A stretch of DNA of 64,000 bases from PALG01 sp964495885. Lineage in GTDB: Bacteria; Bacteroidota; Bacteroidia; Flavobacteriales; Flavobacteriaceae. A model generated the notes under the pieces. That model saw only the letters and a list, made by a program, of their open reading frames with translations, did not search any database and was not told the DNA's origin. The position numbers and the translations under genes were made by a program. The stretch lies in contig CAZBWO010000009.1 in the NCBI GenBank assembly GCA_964495885.1, positions 62,001 through 126,000 of the forward strand, read 5' to 3'. This document shows, piece by piece, positions 41,219 to 51,280 of this stretch. Within the stretch, counting starts at the first letter, position 1. Each line of letters begins with the position of its first letter.

Positions 41219-43387
41219 TTAATTCTTTATTTCAGCAACCTTTCCGTTCCTAATGTTATTCATTTTCAAATCTTCCAGGACGTTTACAGCTTCTTCCACA
41301 TAGATATCACCGGCAAGGTCCTCATGCCATCGCTTCCGCTTTTCCCGAAGCGTGGTATCATTCCGCATTAATGCAATCTCATTTGGCAAGGAACGATAAC
41401 TTAGTTTATTATCATAATTATCAATTGCATCAAACTTTTCAGTCTCTGCTTTTCTTCGATCTATATCAGCCGCATAGGCTTCATAATTCAAAGAAACCTC
41501 ATCTTCATCCCTACTCTTTTTAATCCATTGTGCATTTTCATCAATTAACTGTAACTGCGCACTTTTTGCCATACGCTCCTTACTTCTTTTAATGGTTCCT
41601 TCATAATCAATATACCCGTCCCAAGGAGTATAATTGGCTGGAGATATTTTATCATACGGAAGCGGGTTGTCATAATCCCGTTCTCCAACATCAATATAAC
41701 TATACCTGTCTGGCATCACTACATCACTCTTTACTCCCTCTAATTGGGTTGAGCCTCCATTTACACGATAGAATTTTTGTGTCGTTAATTTTAAGGCACC
41801 CATATCTCCCATATCATTGTTTCGAAGCCACTGATTTAGATCTACCATGTTTTGTACGGTTCCTTTTCCGTAGGATTGCTCACTACCAATAATGATTGCC
41901 CGCTTGTAATCCTGCATGGCGGCCGCTAAAATTTCTGAAGCAGATGCTGAAAGCTCATTCACCAAGATTACCAACGGCCCATCCCATACTACTTCTTCAT
42001 TCTCATCCTTTAAGACTTCCTTTCTTTTTCCACCGGAAGCAACTTGCACTACAGGGCCTTCCTTAATAAACAGACCCGCAATGTCAACCGCTGTTCTTAA
42101 GGATCCACCCCCATTATTCCGAAGATCCAAAACAAGACCTTCCATTCCTTCAGCTTTTAATGCTTCAATTTCCTTTTTGATATCGGTAGCCGCATTCCGC
42201 TCTTTGTAATCTTTCATATCAAAATAAAAAGCTGGAAGGTTCACCAAACCATATTTTTTATCATCTTTTTCAATGACCGAAGATTTTGCGTAGGTTTCTT
42301 CCAATTCTACTACATCCCTAGTAATAGTTTCCTCCCCAATGGTTCCATCTACCCGCTTTACCGTAAGGGTAACTTTGGTTCCTTTAGGGCCTTTGATAAG
42401 CTTTACTGCATCGTCAACCCGCATACCCACAATACTTACCGCTTCCTCTTCTTCCTCTTGCTTTACTTTTAAAATAGCATCGCCTACCTCCAAGTGTTCT
42501 CCTCTCCAAACGGGTCCACCACTAATCACTTCCACAACGGTGATGTAATCACTTTTTTTCTGAAGACGTGCCCCAATTCCTTCCAACTTTCCACTCATTC
42601 GCAAATCGAATCGGTCACGATCTGGTGGTGCGAAATAATTGGTGTGGGGATCAAATTCTTCCACAACCGTATTCAGGAATACGGCAAAATAATCTTTACG
42701 TTCAAGGTCTTCCGTAAAGGCATAATAATCGTCCAATGCCGTTTTGGAAGTATTTCTGGCCTTCTCTTCCAATTCTGAAAGCGAGAGGGTTACATTTTCT
42801 GAAGCAATGTACTCCTCTCCATTGGCTTCGGCCTCTTTTTGCTTCTCTGGAGCAGATTCTTTTTCCTCCACCAAATCATAATAATTGGAAAGGGTAGTAA
42901 ATTTCAATTGCTTTCTCCATCGCTCTTTTAAATCAGATTTTGAAGTCACCCACGGTGTCGCATCGTAATCTACATTAATTTTTTCCTGAAGGTTAAAATC
43001 GAAAGGTTGTTCCAAAATTTCCTGATAATATTTCTGGGCTTCTTCGGAACGCTTCATATATCTATTGTAGACCATATCGAAAAATGCAAGTTCCTTGTTT
43101 CGAAGCTGGTCATCAATCTCAAACTCATATTTGCTAAAATCCTCCAAATCTGAAGCTAGAAAATAACGCTTTAGCGGGTCCATCGCATCAATAAAATCTG
43201 CATATACACCTTGGGAAAAGGCGTCATCCATGGTTTTAGGGTCGTAATGTCCTTTTTCCAATACGTAGGTAATCAAGTCTACCAATAATTTATCCTTGTC
43301 TGGATCATTAAATTCCTTTGTGGTGAAACTGCAGGAGGCTACTGCTACAAAAACGGCTAGCAGAAATACCCTGAAATTCTTTTTCAT
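41219..43387 (-). CDS. prc: Tail-specific (carboxy-terminal processing) protease Prc, lipoprotein
   Basis: The ATG at 43387 gives 722 residues with a lipobox (VFVAVASC). After an N-terminal helical domain comes a PDZ domain (ISGGPVWRGEHLEVGDAI) and the S41 core: LVLDLRNNGGGSLRTAV, LSASASEILAAAMQDY with the catalytic Ser, and SYGKGTVQ with the catalytic Lys. A C-terminal Prc-type extension follows. It degrades or trims periplasmic proteins from their C-termini. The frame reaches back to 43441, but the lipoprotein signal fixes the start at 43387 or 43396. Confidence 0.93.
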   Translation of the reverse strand: MKKNFRVFLLAVFVAVASCSFTTKEFNDPDKDKLLVDLITYVLEKGHYDPKTMDDAFSQGVYADFIDAMDPLKRYFLASDLEDFSKYEFEIDDQLRNKELAFFDMVYNRYMKRSEEAQKYYQEILEQPFDFNLQEKINVDYDATPWVTSKSDLKERWRKQLKFTTLSNYYDLVEEKESAPEKQKEAEANGEEYIASENVTLSLSELEEKARNTSKTALDDYYAFTEDLERKDYFAVFLNTVVEEFDPHTNYFAPPDRDRFDLRMSGKLEGIGARLQKKSDYITVVEVISGGPVWRGEHLEVGDAILKVKQEEEEEAVSIVGMRVDDAVKLIKGPKGTKVTLTVKRVDGTIGEETITRDVVELEETYAKSSVIEKDDKKYGLVNLPAFYFDMKDYKERNAATDIKKEIEALKAEGMEGLVLDLRNNGGGSLRTAVDIAGLFIKEGPVVQVASGGKRKEVLKDENEEVVWDGPLVILVNELSASASEILAAAMQDYKRAIIIGSEQSYGKGTVQNMVDLNQWLRNNDMGDMGALKLTTQKFYRVNGGSTQLEGVKSDVVMPDRYSYIDVGERDYDNPLPYDKISPANYTPWDGYIDYEGTIKRSKERMAKSAQLQLIDENAQWIKKSRDEDEVSLNYEAYAADIDRRKAETEKFDAIDNYDNKLSYRSLPNEIALMRNDTTLREKRKRWHEDLAGDIYVEEAVNVLEDLKMNNIRNGKVAEIKN

Positions 43388-43555
43388 AAATCGCATATCA
43401 ACATTTTTAAGACTTCTAAAATAGGCAAAAAACCTAGGCAAGAAGCGGTAATGATACTAATTTTTTGTTAAACCAAAAAGTTGGGATTTTAAATTCTAAA
43501 AATTCGTTTTCCCGTGGAATAACTGTATTTTTATACTTTCAGAGAAGTACAAAAA

Positions 43556-44332
43556 ATGAGCCAAAAAAAACCACTGATTCTTGTGACCAATGATGATGGG
43601 ATTACCGCCCCTGGAATTCGCGCCTTAATTGAAGTAATGAATACCATTGGCGAGGTCTATGTAGTGGCCCCAGATTCACCTCAAAGTGGGATGGGACACG
43701 CAATTACTGTAAATGACACATTGTTTTGCGATAAGGTAGTTATTGATAAGGACGCACCACAAAAGGAATATAGTTGTAGCGGAACCCCAGCCGATTGTGT
43801 AAAATTGGCCACCAATGAAATTCTAAAACGCAAACCAGATCTTTGTGTGAGTGGCATCAACCACGGAAGCAATTCTTCCATCAACGTTATTTACAGCGGA
43901 ACTATGAGCGCTGCTGTAGAAGCTGGAACAACCGGTATTCCCGCGATTGGTTTTTCCCTATGTGATTATTCGTTGGAAGCCAATTTTGAGCCAGTGAAAA
44001 AATATGTAAAGCAGATTGTACTGCAATGCCTTGAGCAGGGATTGCCTAAGGGAGTCGTTCTTAATGTTAACTTTCCGAAGCTTTCAGAAAAAGAAATAAA
44101 AGGAATGAAGGTTTGCAGGCAAGCAAATGCGCACTGGATTGAAAACTTTGATAAGCGGAAAAATCCACTAGGCCGCGAATACTATTGGCTTACGGGAGAA
44201 TTCATCAATGAGGATAAAGGAGAGGACACCGATGAATGGGCACTAAAAAATGGATATGTTTCGGTGGTACCGGTACAATTCGATTTAACGGCCCATCATG
44301 CCATAAAAGACATTAATTCTTGGGATATTTAA
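43556..44332 (+). CDS. surE: 5'/3'-nucleotidase SurE
   Basis: A 258-residue protein beginning ILVTNDDGITAPG (metal-binding Asn12, Asp13, Asp14), with APDSPQSGMGHAITV, SGTPADCVKLA and SGINHGSN, all SurE marks. It dephosphorylates nucleoside monophosphates with a divalent metal in the cytoplasm. It is followed after 1 nt by a small membrane gene and then lpxB. Confidence 0.96.
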   Translation: MSQKKPLILVTNDDGITAPGIRALIEVMNTIGEVYVVAPDSPQSGMGHAITVNDTLFCDKVVIDKDAPQKEYSCSGTPADCVKLATNEILKRKPDLCVSGINHGSNSSINVIYSGTMSAAVEAGTTGIPAIGFSLCDYSLEANFEPVKKYVKQIVLQCLEQGLPKGVVLNVNFPKLSEKEIKGMKVCRQANAHWIENFDKRKNPLGREYYWLTGEFINEDKGEDTDEWALKNGYVSVVPVQFDLTAHHAIKDINSWDI

Positions 44333-44333
44333 C

Positions 44334-44621
44334 ATGCGGAAAGAAATTTTTATAGGAGTTGCGGTTGGAATCATCTCGAATCTAATTGGTGTTTTGATTT
44401 GTACATTTATCGTCGCACAAATTAAAGATTTTAGTTTTTCAACTACCTTTAGGTTCTATTGGGAAAATGACAGTTTTTGGATGTTGCTAACCTTAGGTGC
44501 ACTTCCGAATTTAGCGGCCTTTTTTGGTTTTTTAAAAATCAATAGGGAATACCGGGCAAGAGGGGTACTACTTGCTACGTTTATTACTGCCATTGTGGCT
44601 TATTTGATCTATTTTTTATAA
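44334..44621 (+). CDS. Small three-helix membrane protein
   Basis: A 95-residue protein with three hydrophobic segments and a WENDSFW loop after the first. It sits between surE (1-nt gap) and lpxB (directly adjoining), so it is cotranscribed and probably linked to the envelope. No family was recognised. Confidence 0.75.
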   Translation: MRKEIFIGVAVGIISNLIGVLICTFIVAQIKDFSFSTTFRFYWENDSFWMLLTLGALPNLAAFFGFLKINREYRARGVLLATFITAIVAYLIYFL

Positions 44622-45734
44622 ATGAAATACTATCTATTAGCAGGAGAAGCATCAGGGGATCTTCATGGTTCCATGCTAATGAATGCCCTAAAAAAAGAAG
44701 ACCCCCATGCAGAATTTCGGTTTTGGGGAGGAGATCTTATGGCATCACAAGGCGGGGAGCTGGTAGTTCATTATAGAGACAGGGCAATCATGGGATTTTG
44801 GGAAGTACTCACCAATCTTTCCAAAATTTCAAAACTTTTCAAGCAATGTAAAAAGGATATTGTATCGTTTCAGCCAGATGCCCTTATTTTCATTGACAAT
44901 TCTGGCTTCAACCTACGCATGGCCAAATGGGCCAAACCTTTAGGTTTTGCTACGCACTATTATATAAGTCCGCAGGTCTGGGCTTCCCGTTCGGGAAGGG
45001 TAAAAACCATCAAACAAACCATAGACCATATGTATGTGGTCCTTCCATTTGTGAAGGATTTTTATAAAAAATACAACTATCCCGTGCATTTTGTGGGCCA
45101 TCCGCTTTTGGATGCAATTGAAGACAGGGCGCAGCCCCTACCAGAAACTTTCAGAATTGAAAACGGTCTTGACGACAGGCCCATCATTGCATTGTTACCG
45201 GGTAGCCGAAAGCAGGAAATTTCGAAAATGCTGAAAGTCATGCTCTCTATTGTGGATGATTTTCCTGCATATCAATTTGTGATTGCTGGGGCTCCTAGTC
45301 AGGAGAAGGAATTTTACCAGCAATTCATTGAAAAAGACAATGTGCATTTATTGCTGAACAAAACCTATGATTTACTAAGCCTTTCCCATGCTGCTTTGGT
45401 TACTTCCGGAACCGCTACTTTGGAAACTGCTTTATACAAAGTCCCGCAGGTGGTTTGTTATAAAGGCAGTAGGGTTTCGTATGAAATTGCCAAACGTATC
45501 ATTAACCTGAAGTATATTTCATTGGTGAACCTAATTCTGGATAAGCCTTCAGTAACCGAATTAATTCAAACTGATTTTACCCCAAAAAACCTAAAAGTTG
45601 AGCTTCAAAAAATCTTGGATGAGTATCAAAGAGCTGTTCTCTTTTTAGATTATTACGATTTGGAAATAGCTCTTGGAGGTAAAGGCGCCAGTGCAAAAAC
45701 AGCTAAACTGATTGTAGAATCGTTTGAAAATTAA
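44622..45734 (+). CDS. lpxB: Lipid-A-disaccharide synthase
   Basis: A 370-residue GT19-family protein with LLAGEASGDLHG at the N-terminus, FIDNSGFNLRMAKWAK, YYISPQVWASRSGRVKTI and LLPGSRKQEI. It joins UDP-diacylglucosamine to lipid X to make the lipid A disaccharide at the inner membrane. It is the last gene of the surE unit. This confirms a lipid-A-containing Gram-negative cell. Confidence 0.97.
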   Translation: MKYYLLAGEASGDLHGSMLMNALKKEDPHAEFRFWGGDLMASQGGELVVHYRDRAIMGFWEVLTNLSKISKLFKQCKKDIVSFQPDALIFIDNSGFNLRMAKWAKPLGFATHYYISPQVWASRSGRVKTIKQTIDHMYVVLPFVKDFYKKYNYPVHFVGHPLLDAIEDRAQPLPETFRIENGLDDRPIIALLPGSRKQEISKMLKVMLSIVDDFPAYQFVIAGAPSQEKEFYQQFIEKDNVHLLLNKTYDLLSLSHAALVTSGTATLETALYKVPQVVCYKGSRVSYEIAKRIINLKYISLVNLILDKPSVTELIQTDFTPKNLKVELQKILDEYQRAVLFLDYYDLEIALGGKGASAKTAKLIVESFEN

Positions 45735-45777
45735 TTTTTTTTTCTACTTTTAACAGAACCAAATCGTTTCTTACCCT

Positions 45778-46275
45778 ATGAAAAAAGGCTACTTGCTAAT
45801 ACTGCTAGCCCTCATTCTTTCTTCCTGTGGCAGCTCCCGAAGAACGCAAAACACCGTTATTATTGGCGATAAAGATATTTCTGTTTCCGCTAGAAAAGCA
45901 TCCAAAGTTGTAACACATGCCTTAAGTTTTGAAGGCACCCGGTATAAATACGGAGGGACAGACAAACGTGGGATGGATTGCTCTGGGTTGGTCTACACTT
46001 CCTTTCAGAAAGAAAATATTGCGCTTCCCAGGGTCTCAAGAGATATGGCTAAAAAAGGAATTCGCATTAAATTAAACGACATAGAAGAAGGCGATTTACT
46101 TTTCTTCCAGACTAATAAAAATAGAAAGGTCATTAACCATGTGGGACTTGTGGTGGAAAACCAAAAAGGGGAAGTCCGCTTCATCCATTCTACTACTTCA
46201 AGAGGTGTTATTATTTCTTCATTGCTTGAATCTTACTGGAAAAGTGCCTTTGTAGAAGTTCGGCGAATCATTTAA
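45778..46275 (+). CDS. NlpC/P60 cysteine peptidase lipoprotein
   Basis: A 165-residue protein with a lipobox (LILSSC, Cys17) and an NlpC/P60 domain: YGGTDKRGMDCSGLV (catalytic Cys68), NHVGLVV (His121) and FIHSTT (His137). It is a Spr/MepS-like peptidoglycan endopeptidase, probably outer-membrane anchored, that cleaves stem-peptide cross-links. It appears to be a separate unit between lpxB and comEC. Confidence 0.92.
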   Translation: MKKGYLLILLALILSSCGSSRRTQNTVIIGDKDISVSARKASKVVTHALSFEGTRYKYGGTDKRGMDCSGLVYTSFQKENIALPRVSRDMAKKGIRIKLNDIEEGDLLFFQTNKNRKVINHVGLVVENQKGEVRFIHSTTSRGVIISSLLESYWKSAFVEVRRII

Positions 46276-46330
46276 TTTACTATCTTACCCCTACTTCCCA
46301 GCAATCTTTAGTGATGTAAATACGCTAAAG

Positions 46331-48364
46331 ATGAAAGCAATTAATCCTACACTTGTTTTAATGTCCTTAGGGATTACCACTGGAATCCTTTTGTCACAGT
46401 ATATCAACCTAAAATGGAATTTTTCCATCCTTTTAATAGCCACTATTGCGTTATTATTCTTTATTTGGCGTTTAGACAAAGTCGTAACAATACCCAATGG
46501 CATTTTCCCTTTTGTAACCTTTTTAAGTATTACCTTGATAGGAATCTGTCACTTTCAATTTCAAAAAGAATCCGTTCAGGAATGTCATTTTGAGGAAATT
46601 ATTTCATCAAAAACAACAAACCGCTATCAAGTTAAAATTACGGAAGTATTAAAACCCTCCCGTTATGATTTTAAATACCTTGCAGAACTTCATTACGTGG
46701 ACGGGAAGACAACCTGCGGAAAAATTTTATTAAAACTTAAACGGGATTCCCTTGCTCCATCACTTAAAATGGATGAGGAATGGTTACTTATGGGGACACT
46801 CACTCATATTCCGAATCCTTTAAATCCTTCCACATTCAATTACCAAAAATACATGAAAAATCTTGGAGTTTTTGGACAGTTTGAAATTAATAAAGACGCA
46901 CTCATTGCTTGTGAAAATGGAGAAAGCACCCTTCAAGGAAATGCAGAAATCCTTAGACAATATCTTTTAAGCAAACTAAGGAGAACTCAATTGAAACAGA
47001 GGGAAAGAAGCATTTTGGAAGCAATGGTCTTAGGCAATAGAAAAGAAATAAATCCAATTCTTTATAAAGAGTATGCAGCCTCTGGAGCGGTACATATTTT
47101 AGCAGTTTCGGGGCTGCATGTTGGTATCTTATTGCTTTTATTAAACGGACTTTCCCTGCCCTTGAGGAGGATAAAGTTGGGGAGGTTCCTTCAGCCCTTA
47201 CTAGTGATTGCTATTCTTTGGGGATATGCCTATTTGGTGGGTTTATCCTCTTCTGTGGTACGTTCAGTCACTATGTTTTCTTTTTTGGCATTTTCAAGGT
47301 TGATCAACAGACCTTCCGCGGGCATTAACTTATTGATACTGTCCTATTTTTTTATGCTGTTGATACAACCCAAAGAATTATTTCAAGTTGGATTTCAAAT
47401 GAGTTATCTGGCAGTCTTTTTTATTCTTTGGGTCTACCCATACTTGATGAAACTGGTTCAGCCAAAAATATGGCTCTTGAAGAAACTCTGGCAAATTACT
47501 GCCGTTTCGTTAGCTGCCCAAATAGGTGTGGCCCCATTAAGCATTTACTATTTTCATCAATTCCCAGGGGTATTTCTACTCACCAATTTGCTGATTATTC
47601 CTTTTTTGGGAATATTACTAAGATATGGGATTATTGTCATTTCACTTGCAACTATGGACCTACACCTTATCGTTTTGGAAAAGGGACTGCAAAAGCTTCT
47701 TTTTTTGCTGAATGAATGGATTATTTTCAACTCCCAAAATGAATGGCTTCTTTTGAAAGATTTATCATTACCGTTTCCAAAGTTGTTGGTGTTTTACGGA
47801 ATTATTATTCTCTTACTGAAAATAATCATAGAACAACCTCGTAAGCTACTACTAGGAATCTTGGGAAGTTTTGTCATGTGGAGTTGTATGGATTTATGGC
47901 AAATGTCACAAACTAAAAACTCATTAGTTATTTTTCAGAAATACCGAAAAAGCTTGATTGCAGTTTCAGATACGGAGAAAACAATCCTGTATCAGAGGGA
48001 TACTGCCAATCACCTATTGCAATACCCCGTCAAGGATTACTTAATTGCTTTTCCAACTAAGGAAATTGACATTGAAAAAATGCCCAGTGTATTCAAATAC
48101 GAATTAAATTATTTCAATGTGATAGATAGCTCAGGGGTATATACCACGAAAAAAAATGCAATACTTATTTTCACGGAAAGCCCTAAAATAAATCTAGACC
48201 GTTTAATTGACTCTATCAACCCAAAATTGATTATTGCAGATGGTAGCAACTACACTTCCTACATAAATCGATGGAAAAAAACGTGTGAGATAAAAGGAAC
48301 TCCGTTTTATGACACTAAAGAAAAAGGAGCCTATATGATGCGAACCTCTAAAAAGTCCCTTTAA
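46331..48364 (+). CDS. comEC: ComEC/Rec2-family membrane protein (DNA uptake channel)
   Basis: A 677-residue multi-spanning protein. The N-terminal part has the DUF4131-type beta region (about 90-200), followed by the competence domain with ASGAVHILAVSGLHVGILL and GLSSSVVRSVTMF. The usual C-terminal metallo-beta-lactamase motif (HxHxDH) is not present; a short soluble tail takes its place, as in other Bacteroidetes versions. It would pass single-stranded DNA across the inner membrane. It overlaps the convergent thioredoxin gene by 17 nt. Confidence 0.9.
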   Translation: MKAINPTLVLMSLGITTGILLSQYINLKWNFSILLIATIALLFFIWRLDKVVTIPNGIFPFVTFLSITLIGICHFQFQKESVQECHFEEIISSKTTNRYQVKITEVLKPSRYDFKYLAELHYVDGKTTCGKILLKLKRDSLAPSLKMDEEWLLMGTLTHIPNPLNPSTFNYQKYMKNLGVFGQFEINKDALIACENGESTLQGNAEILRQYLLSKLRRTQLKQRERSILEAMVLGNRKEINPILYKEYAASGAVHILAVSGLHVGILLLLLNGLSLPLRRIKLGRFLQPLLVIAILWGYAYLVGLSSSVVRSVTMFSFLAFSRLINRPSAGINLLILSYFFMLLIQPKELFQVGFQMSYLAVFFILWVYPYLMKLVQPKIWLLKKLWQITAVSLAAQIGVAPLSIYYFHQFPGVFLLTNLLIIPFLGILLRYGIIVISLATMDLHLIVLEKGLQKLLFLLNEWIIFNSQNEWLLLKDLSLPFPKLLVFYGIIILLLKIIIEQPRKLLLGILGSFVMWSCMDLWQMSQTKNSLVIFQKYRKSLIAVSDTEKTILYQRDTANHLLQYPVKDYLIAFPTKEIDIEKMPSVFKYELNYFNVIDSSGVYTTKKNAILIFTESPKINLDRLIDSINPKLIIADGSNYTSYINRWKKTCEIKGTPFYDTKEKGAYMMRTSKKSL

Positions 48365-48884
48365 AATCTTTCTGATAATTCTCCCAAGCTTCCATGGTCG
48401 TAAGTGCTTTGTAGTCGTCATTGGCAATCATCTTCAAATAGATTTCCAATTCCTGGGGAGTTTTATACCCAGGGACGGCTTGGATAAGTTTTCCGTCCTC
48501 CTCAAAAAATACCAAACTTGGGTATCCTTGCAAACGAAGGGCATCTGCAAAAAAGTGAACTGCATTTCGCCCTTTCCGTTCTGGCTGGTAATTGGGATTG
48601 GTATAGGTAAAACCCTCATAGGTGATTTCTTCGGTGCCTTCCGCATTAAATTTAACGGGATAGTAATTCTTATTAATAAAATCTACCACCTTAGGGTTAC
48701 TGAAGGTATTTTTATCCATTAATTTACATGGACCACACCAAATGGTATAGACATCCATTACAATCTTTTTGGGGGACTCTTTTTGAGCTTCCAAAGCTTC
48801 ATTCATGGTCATCCAGTTAATTTTTCCTTGAGAAAAAACAACCGAGGAAAAACCAAAAAGAACACAAAAAATAATTGATTTCAT
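48348..48884 (-). CDS. Periplasmic thioredoxin-like protein (second of a pair)
   Basis: A 178-residue protein with a signal peptide and a thioredoxin fold: MNEALEAQKESPKK, then YTIWCGPCKLMDKNTF with the CGPC active site, then LRLQGYPSLVFFEEDG with the cis-Pro. It is closely similar throughout to the protein encoded 9 nt upstream, so this is a tandem duplication. It probably reduces disulfides of exported proteins. Confidence 0.88.
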   Translation of the reverse strand: MKSIIFCVLFGFSSVVFSQGKINWMTMNEALEAQKESPKKIVMDVYTIWCGPCKLMDKNTFSNPKVVDFINKNYYPVKFNAEGTEEITYEGFTYTNPNYQPERKGRNAVHFFADALRLQGYPSLVFFEEDGKLIQAVPGYKTPQELEIYLKMIANDDYKALTTMEAWENYQKDFKGTF

Positions 48885-48893
48885 GAGTGTATT

Positions 48894-49436
48894 TTATCCC
48901 CTAAATTCGGGTTGAAAATTATCTACATATTCTTGATATGCCGCTTGGGTCGTGATCTCCTTCCATAAATCTGTACCAAACAGCTTTAAAAACATTTCCA
49001 TCTGTTGAGGGGTTCTATACCCTTTCACCCTATTAATAAGGGTGCCGTCTTCCGCAATAAATAATACAGTAGGATAAGCCTGTACCCCCATATGTCTTGT
49101 AAATTGGTGGGCACTATTTCTTCTGGTTGACTTTGCAGGATCATAACCAGGATTTGCAAACACCTTCCCTTTGAAGTTTACGGTTTCATTTCCTTCTGCA
49201 TTAAACTTAACGGCATAGAAGTTTTGGTTGATGAAATTTGCTACATCTGGATTCCCAAAAGTATTTCTATCCAATAACTTACAAGGTCCACACCAAACGG
49301 TGTACATATCTACAAATATTTTTTTTGGGGATGTTGCTTGCGCTGCCAAAGCTTCTTCCATAGTCATCCATTTAATTCCTTGTGCAGAAATCGAACCGAA
49401 AGCAAACAATAGAACAACAAATAATATCTTTTTCAT
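48894..49436 (-). CDS. Periplasmic thioredoxin-like protein (first of a pair)
   Basis: A 180-residue protein with a signal peptide ending GSISAQ, the CGPC active site in YTVWCGPCKLLDRNTF, and MGVQAYPTVLFIAEDG. It is a paralogue of the downstream gene with the same domain order. Both resemble DUF255/thioredoxin_7-like exported reductases. Confidence 0.88.
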   Translation of the reverse strand: MKKILFVVLLFAFGSISAQGIKWMTMEEALAAQATSPKKIFVDMYTVWCGPCKLLDRNTFGNPDVANFINQNFYAVKFNAEGNETVNFKGKVFANPGYDPAKSTRRNSAHQFTRHMGVQAYPTVLFIAEDGTLINRVKGYRTPQQMEMFLKLFGTDLWKEITTQAAYQEYVDNFQPEFRG

Positions 49437-49464
49437 AATTCACATTTTGGAATGTCAATATAAC

Positions 49465-49494
49465 AAAAAACGTTCCACAATGGGAACGTTTTTT
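49465..49494. terminator. Bidirectional terminator of the DPP IV-POT operon
   Basis: AAAAAACGTTCC (49465-49476) and GGAACGTTTTTT (49483-49494) form a perfect 12 bp stem around a 6-nt loop. On the minus strand it ends the POT gene 49512-51269. Confidence 0.92.
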
Positions 49495-49511
49495 CGTTAA
49501 AAGTATTGTGT

Positions 49512-51269
49512 CTAGCGCACTCCGTGCATTAATCGTTTTAATAAAGGATGTAGTAATAATGATACCAATCCAAGTGCAATAGGAACAATAGTGAAAATAA
49601 GGAAGAATGTAGAAAGGCTATACTCTTTCGTAATTTTTTCAATATCGCCACCTACATAATGCGCCAATTTATTACCAATAGCAATGGCCAAATAATACAC
49701 CCCAAACATAAAGGCAATCATTCTTGGCGGAATTAATTTACTAAGGTAAGAAAGCCCCATCGGCGAGAGACATAACTCCCCAAGCGTATGGAAAAGGTAT
49801 GCAAACACAATCCAAGCCATACTTAAGCTAGCTCCTTCAGCGCCAGATGGAACATTCCTAGCGCCAAAGGCTAAAAATGCAAAACCAAGACCCAATAATG
49901 CCAACCCAAGGAAATATTTTACAGAGGCTGGTGGATTATACCTACTATCCCACCATTTGGTAAATAGTGGGGCAAACATGATGATAAATAAAGAGTTTAA
50001 AATCGCGAACCAAGTAACCGTAACTTCGGTTTCTGTGGATTGAAATTCTGTATACAATTTAAAAATTACAATCGCCCAAACGATGACAAAACTAATTCCT
50101 AAAATAATATTGGAAAGCCCAATACGGGAAAAAGTTTTTCTGAAGAGACTTAATAAAACATAAGTAATCACTAGTAAGGGTACTACCGTTACCAAAAGAT
50201 CTACAATCTTAAATGTTGTAGCAGCATTTCCTTCCAGCATACGATTGGTAAAATCCCTAATATAAAGCGGAAGGGAACCAGCTGCCTGTTCGAAAGCGGC
50301 CCAGAAAAATACCGTGAAAAGACAAAAAATAGCAAAGGCAATCATTCGGTCCCGTTCAATTTTGATGTATCGTGGAATACGTATCAAAAGCAATAAAATA
50401 AAAGATATGGCAGCAAGTAAGGCAAAAAACAAACTATCTCCCATACCGGCAATTTCAAAATTCAAAGTTTGGATACCTCCAATTTTGTTCAAAGGATCAT
50501 TAATGATAAAGATTAATGCTGAAATAGTAAAAACAGCAATCAAAATCAAATCAATTGGAGTGAAGGTATTTAACTTTACCCCTTCCGCAACTGCTTTTGA
50601 AGCTTTCTCAGCCATATCTGCTTTATTAGGCTTATCCCCAATATTTCCAAAAAGACGTTGTGCAAAGTAAAACTGAAGCATTCCCAAAAACATGAAAATT
50701 CCAGCTAATCCGAAACCATAGCTCCATCCTACTTTTTCACCTACCCATCCACAAAGCATGATTCCAATGAATGCCCCCGCATTCACCCCCATGTAAAAAA
50801 TATTATAGGCTCCGTCTTTCTTTTCGTCATGGCCCTCATACATTTTTGAAATAATAGAGGTCATGTTCGGCTTAAAAAATCCGTTCCCAAGAATAAGCAA
50901 CGCAATACCAATATAGAGGAATGTTGGGGTCTCTACCGCCATGGAAGCATGCCCCAAGGTCATGAGCAAAGCACCAATCACTACGGCCCTTCGGTAGCCA
51001 ATCTTATTATCGGCCAACCATCCACCCAATAAAGGAGTGAGATAGACAAAAAGCGCATAGGTTCCCAAAAGCGATAATGCTGCTGGGGTAGACCATTCCC
51101 ATCCCGGGTTATCCCCAAGAATTGCTCCTGTAAGGAAAATGACCAAAATAGCCCGCATCCCATAATAGGAAAAACGTTCCCACATTTCGGTAAAAAACAA
51201 AACAAATAATCCAGCAGGATGCCCTAGGACTTTATCTTTAAAAAACTCTGAATTGTTGGTTGCTTCCAT
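49512..51269 (-). CDS. POT-family proton-coupled oligopeptide transporter
   Basis: A 585-residue MFS protein beginning GHPAGLFVLFFTEMWERFSY, with the ExxERFxYYG motif of POT carriers in helix 1 and FYMGVNAGAFIGIMLCGWVGE in helix 5. It is longer than its neighbour because of extra central helices. It imports di- and tripeptides with protons. It starts 11 nt after the other POT gene and both follow a dipeptidyl peptidase. Confidence 0.94.
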   Translation of the reverse strand: MEATNNSEFFKDKVLGHPAGLFVLFFTEMWERFSYYGMRAILVIFLTGAILGDNPGWEWSTPAALSLLGTYALFVYLTPLLGGWLADNKIGYRRAVVIGALLMTLGHASMAVETPTFLYIGIALLILGNGFFKPNMTSIISKMYEGHDEKKDGAYNIFYMGVNAGAFIGIMLCGWVGEKVGWSYGFGLAGIFMFLGMLQFYFAQRLFGNIGDKPNKADMAEKASKAVAEGVKLNTFTPIDLILIAVFTISALIFIINDPLNKIGGIQTLNFEIAGMGDSLFFALLAAISFILLLLIRIPRYIKIERDRMIAFAIFCLFTVFFWAAFEQAAGSLPLYIRDFTNRMLEGNAATTFKIVDLLVTVVPLLVITYVLLSLFRKTFSRIGLSNIILGISFVIVWAIVIFKLYTEFQSTETEVTVTWFAILNSLFIIMFAPLFTKWWDSRYNPPASVKYFLGLALLGLGFAFLAFGARNVPSGAEGASLSMAWIVFAYLFHTLGELCLSPMGLSYLSKLIPPRMIAFMFGVYYLAIAIGNKLAHYVGGDIEKITKEYSLSTFFLIFTIVPIALGLVSLLLHPLLKRLMHGVR

Positions 51270-51280
51270 AAAAGTTTGGT

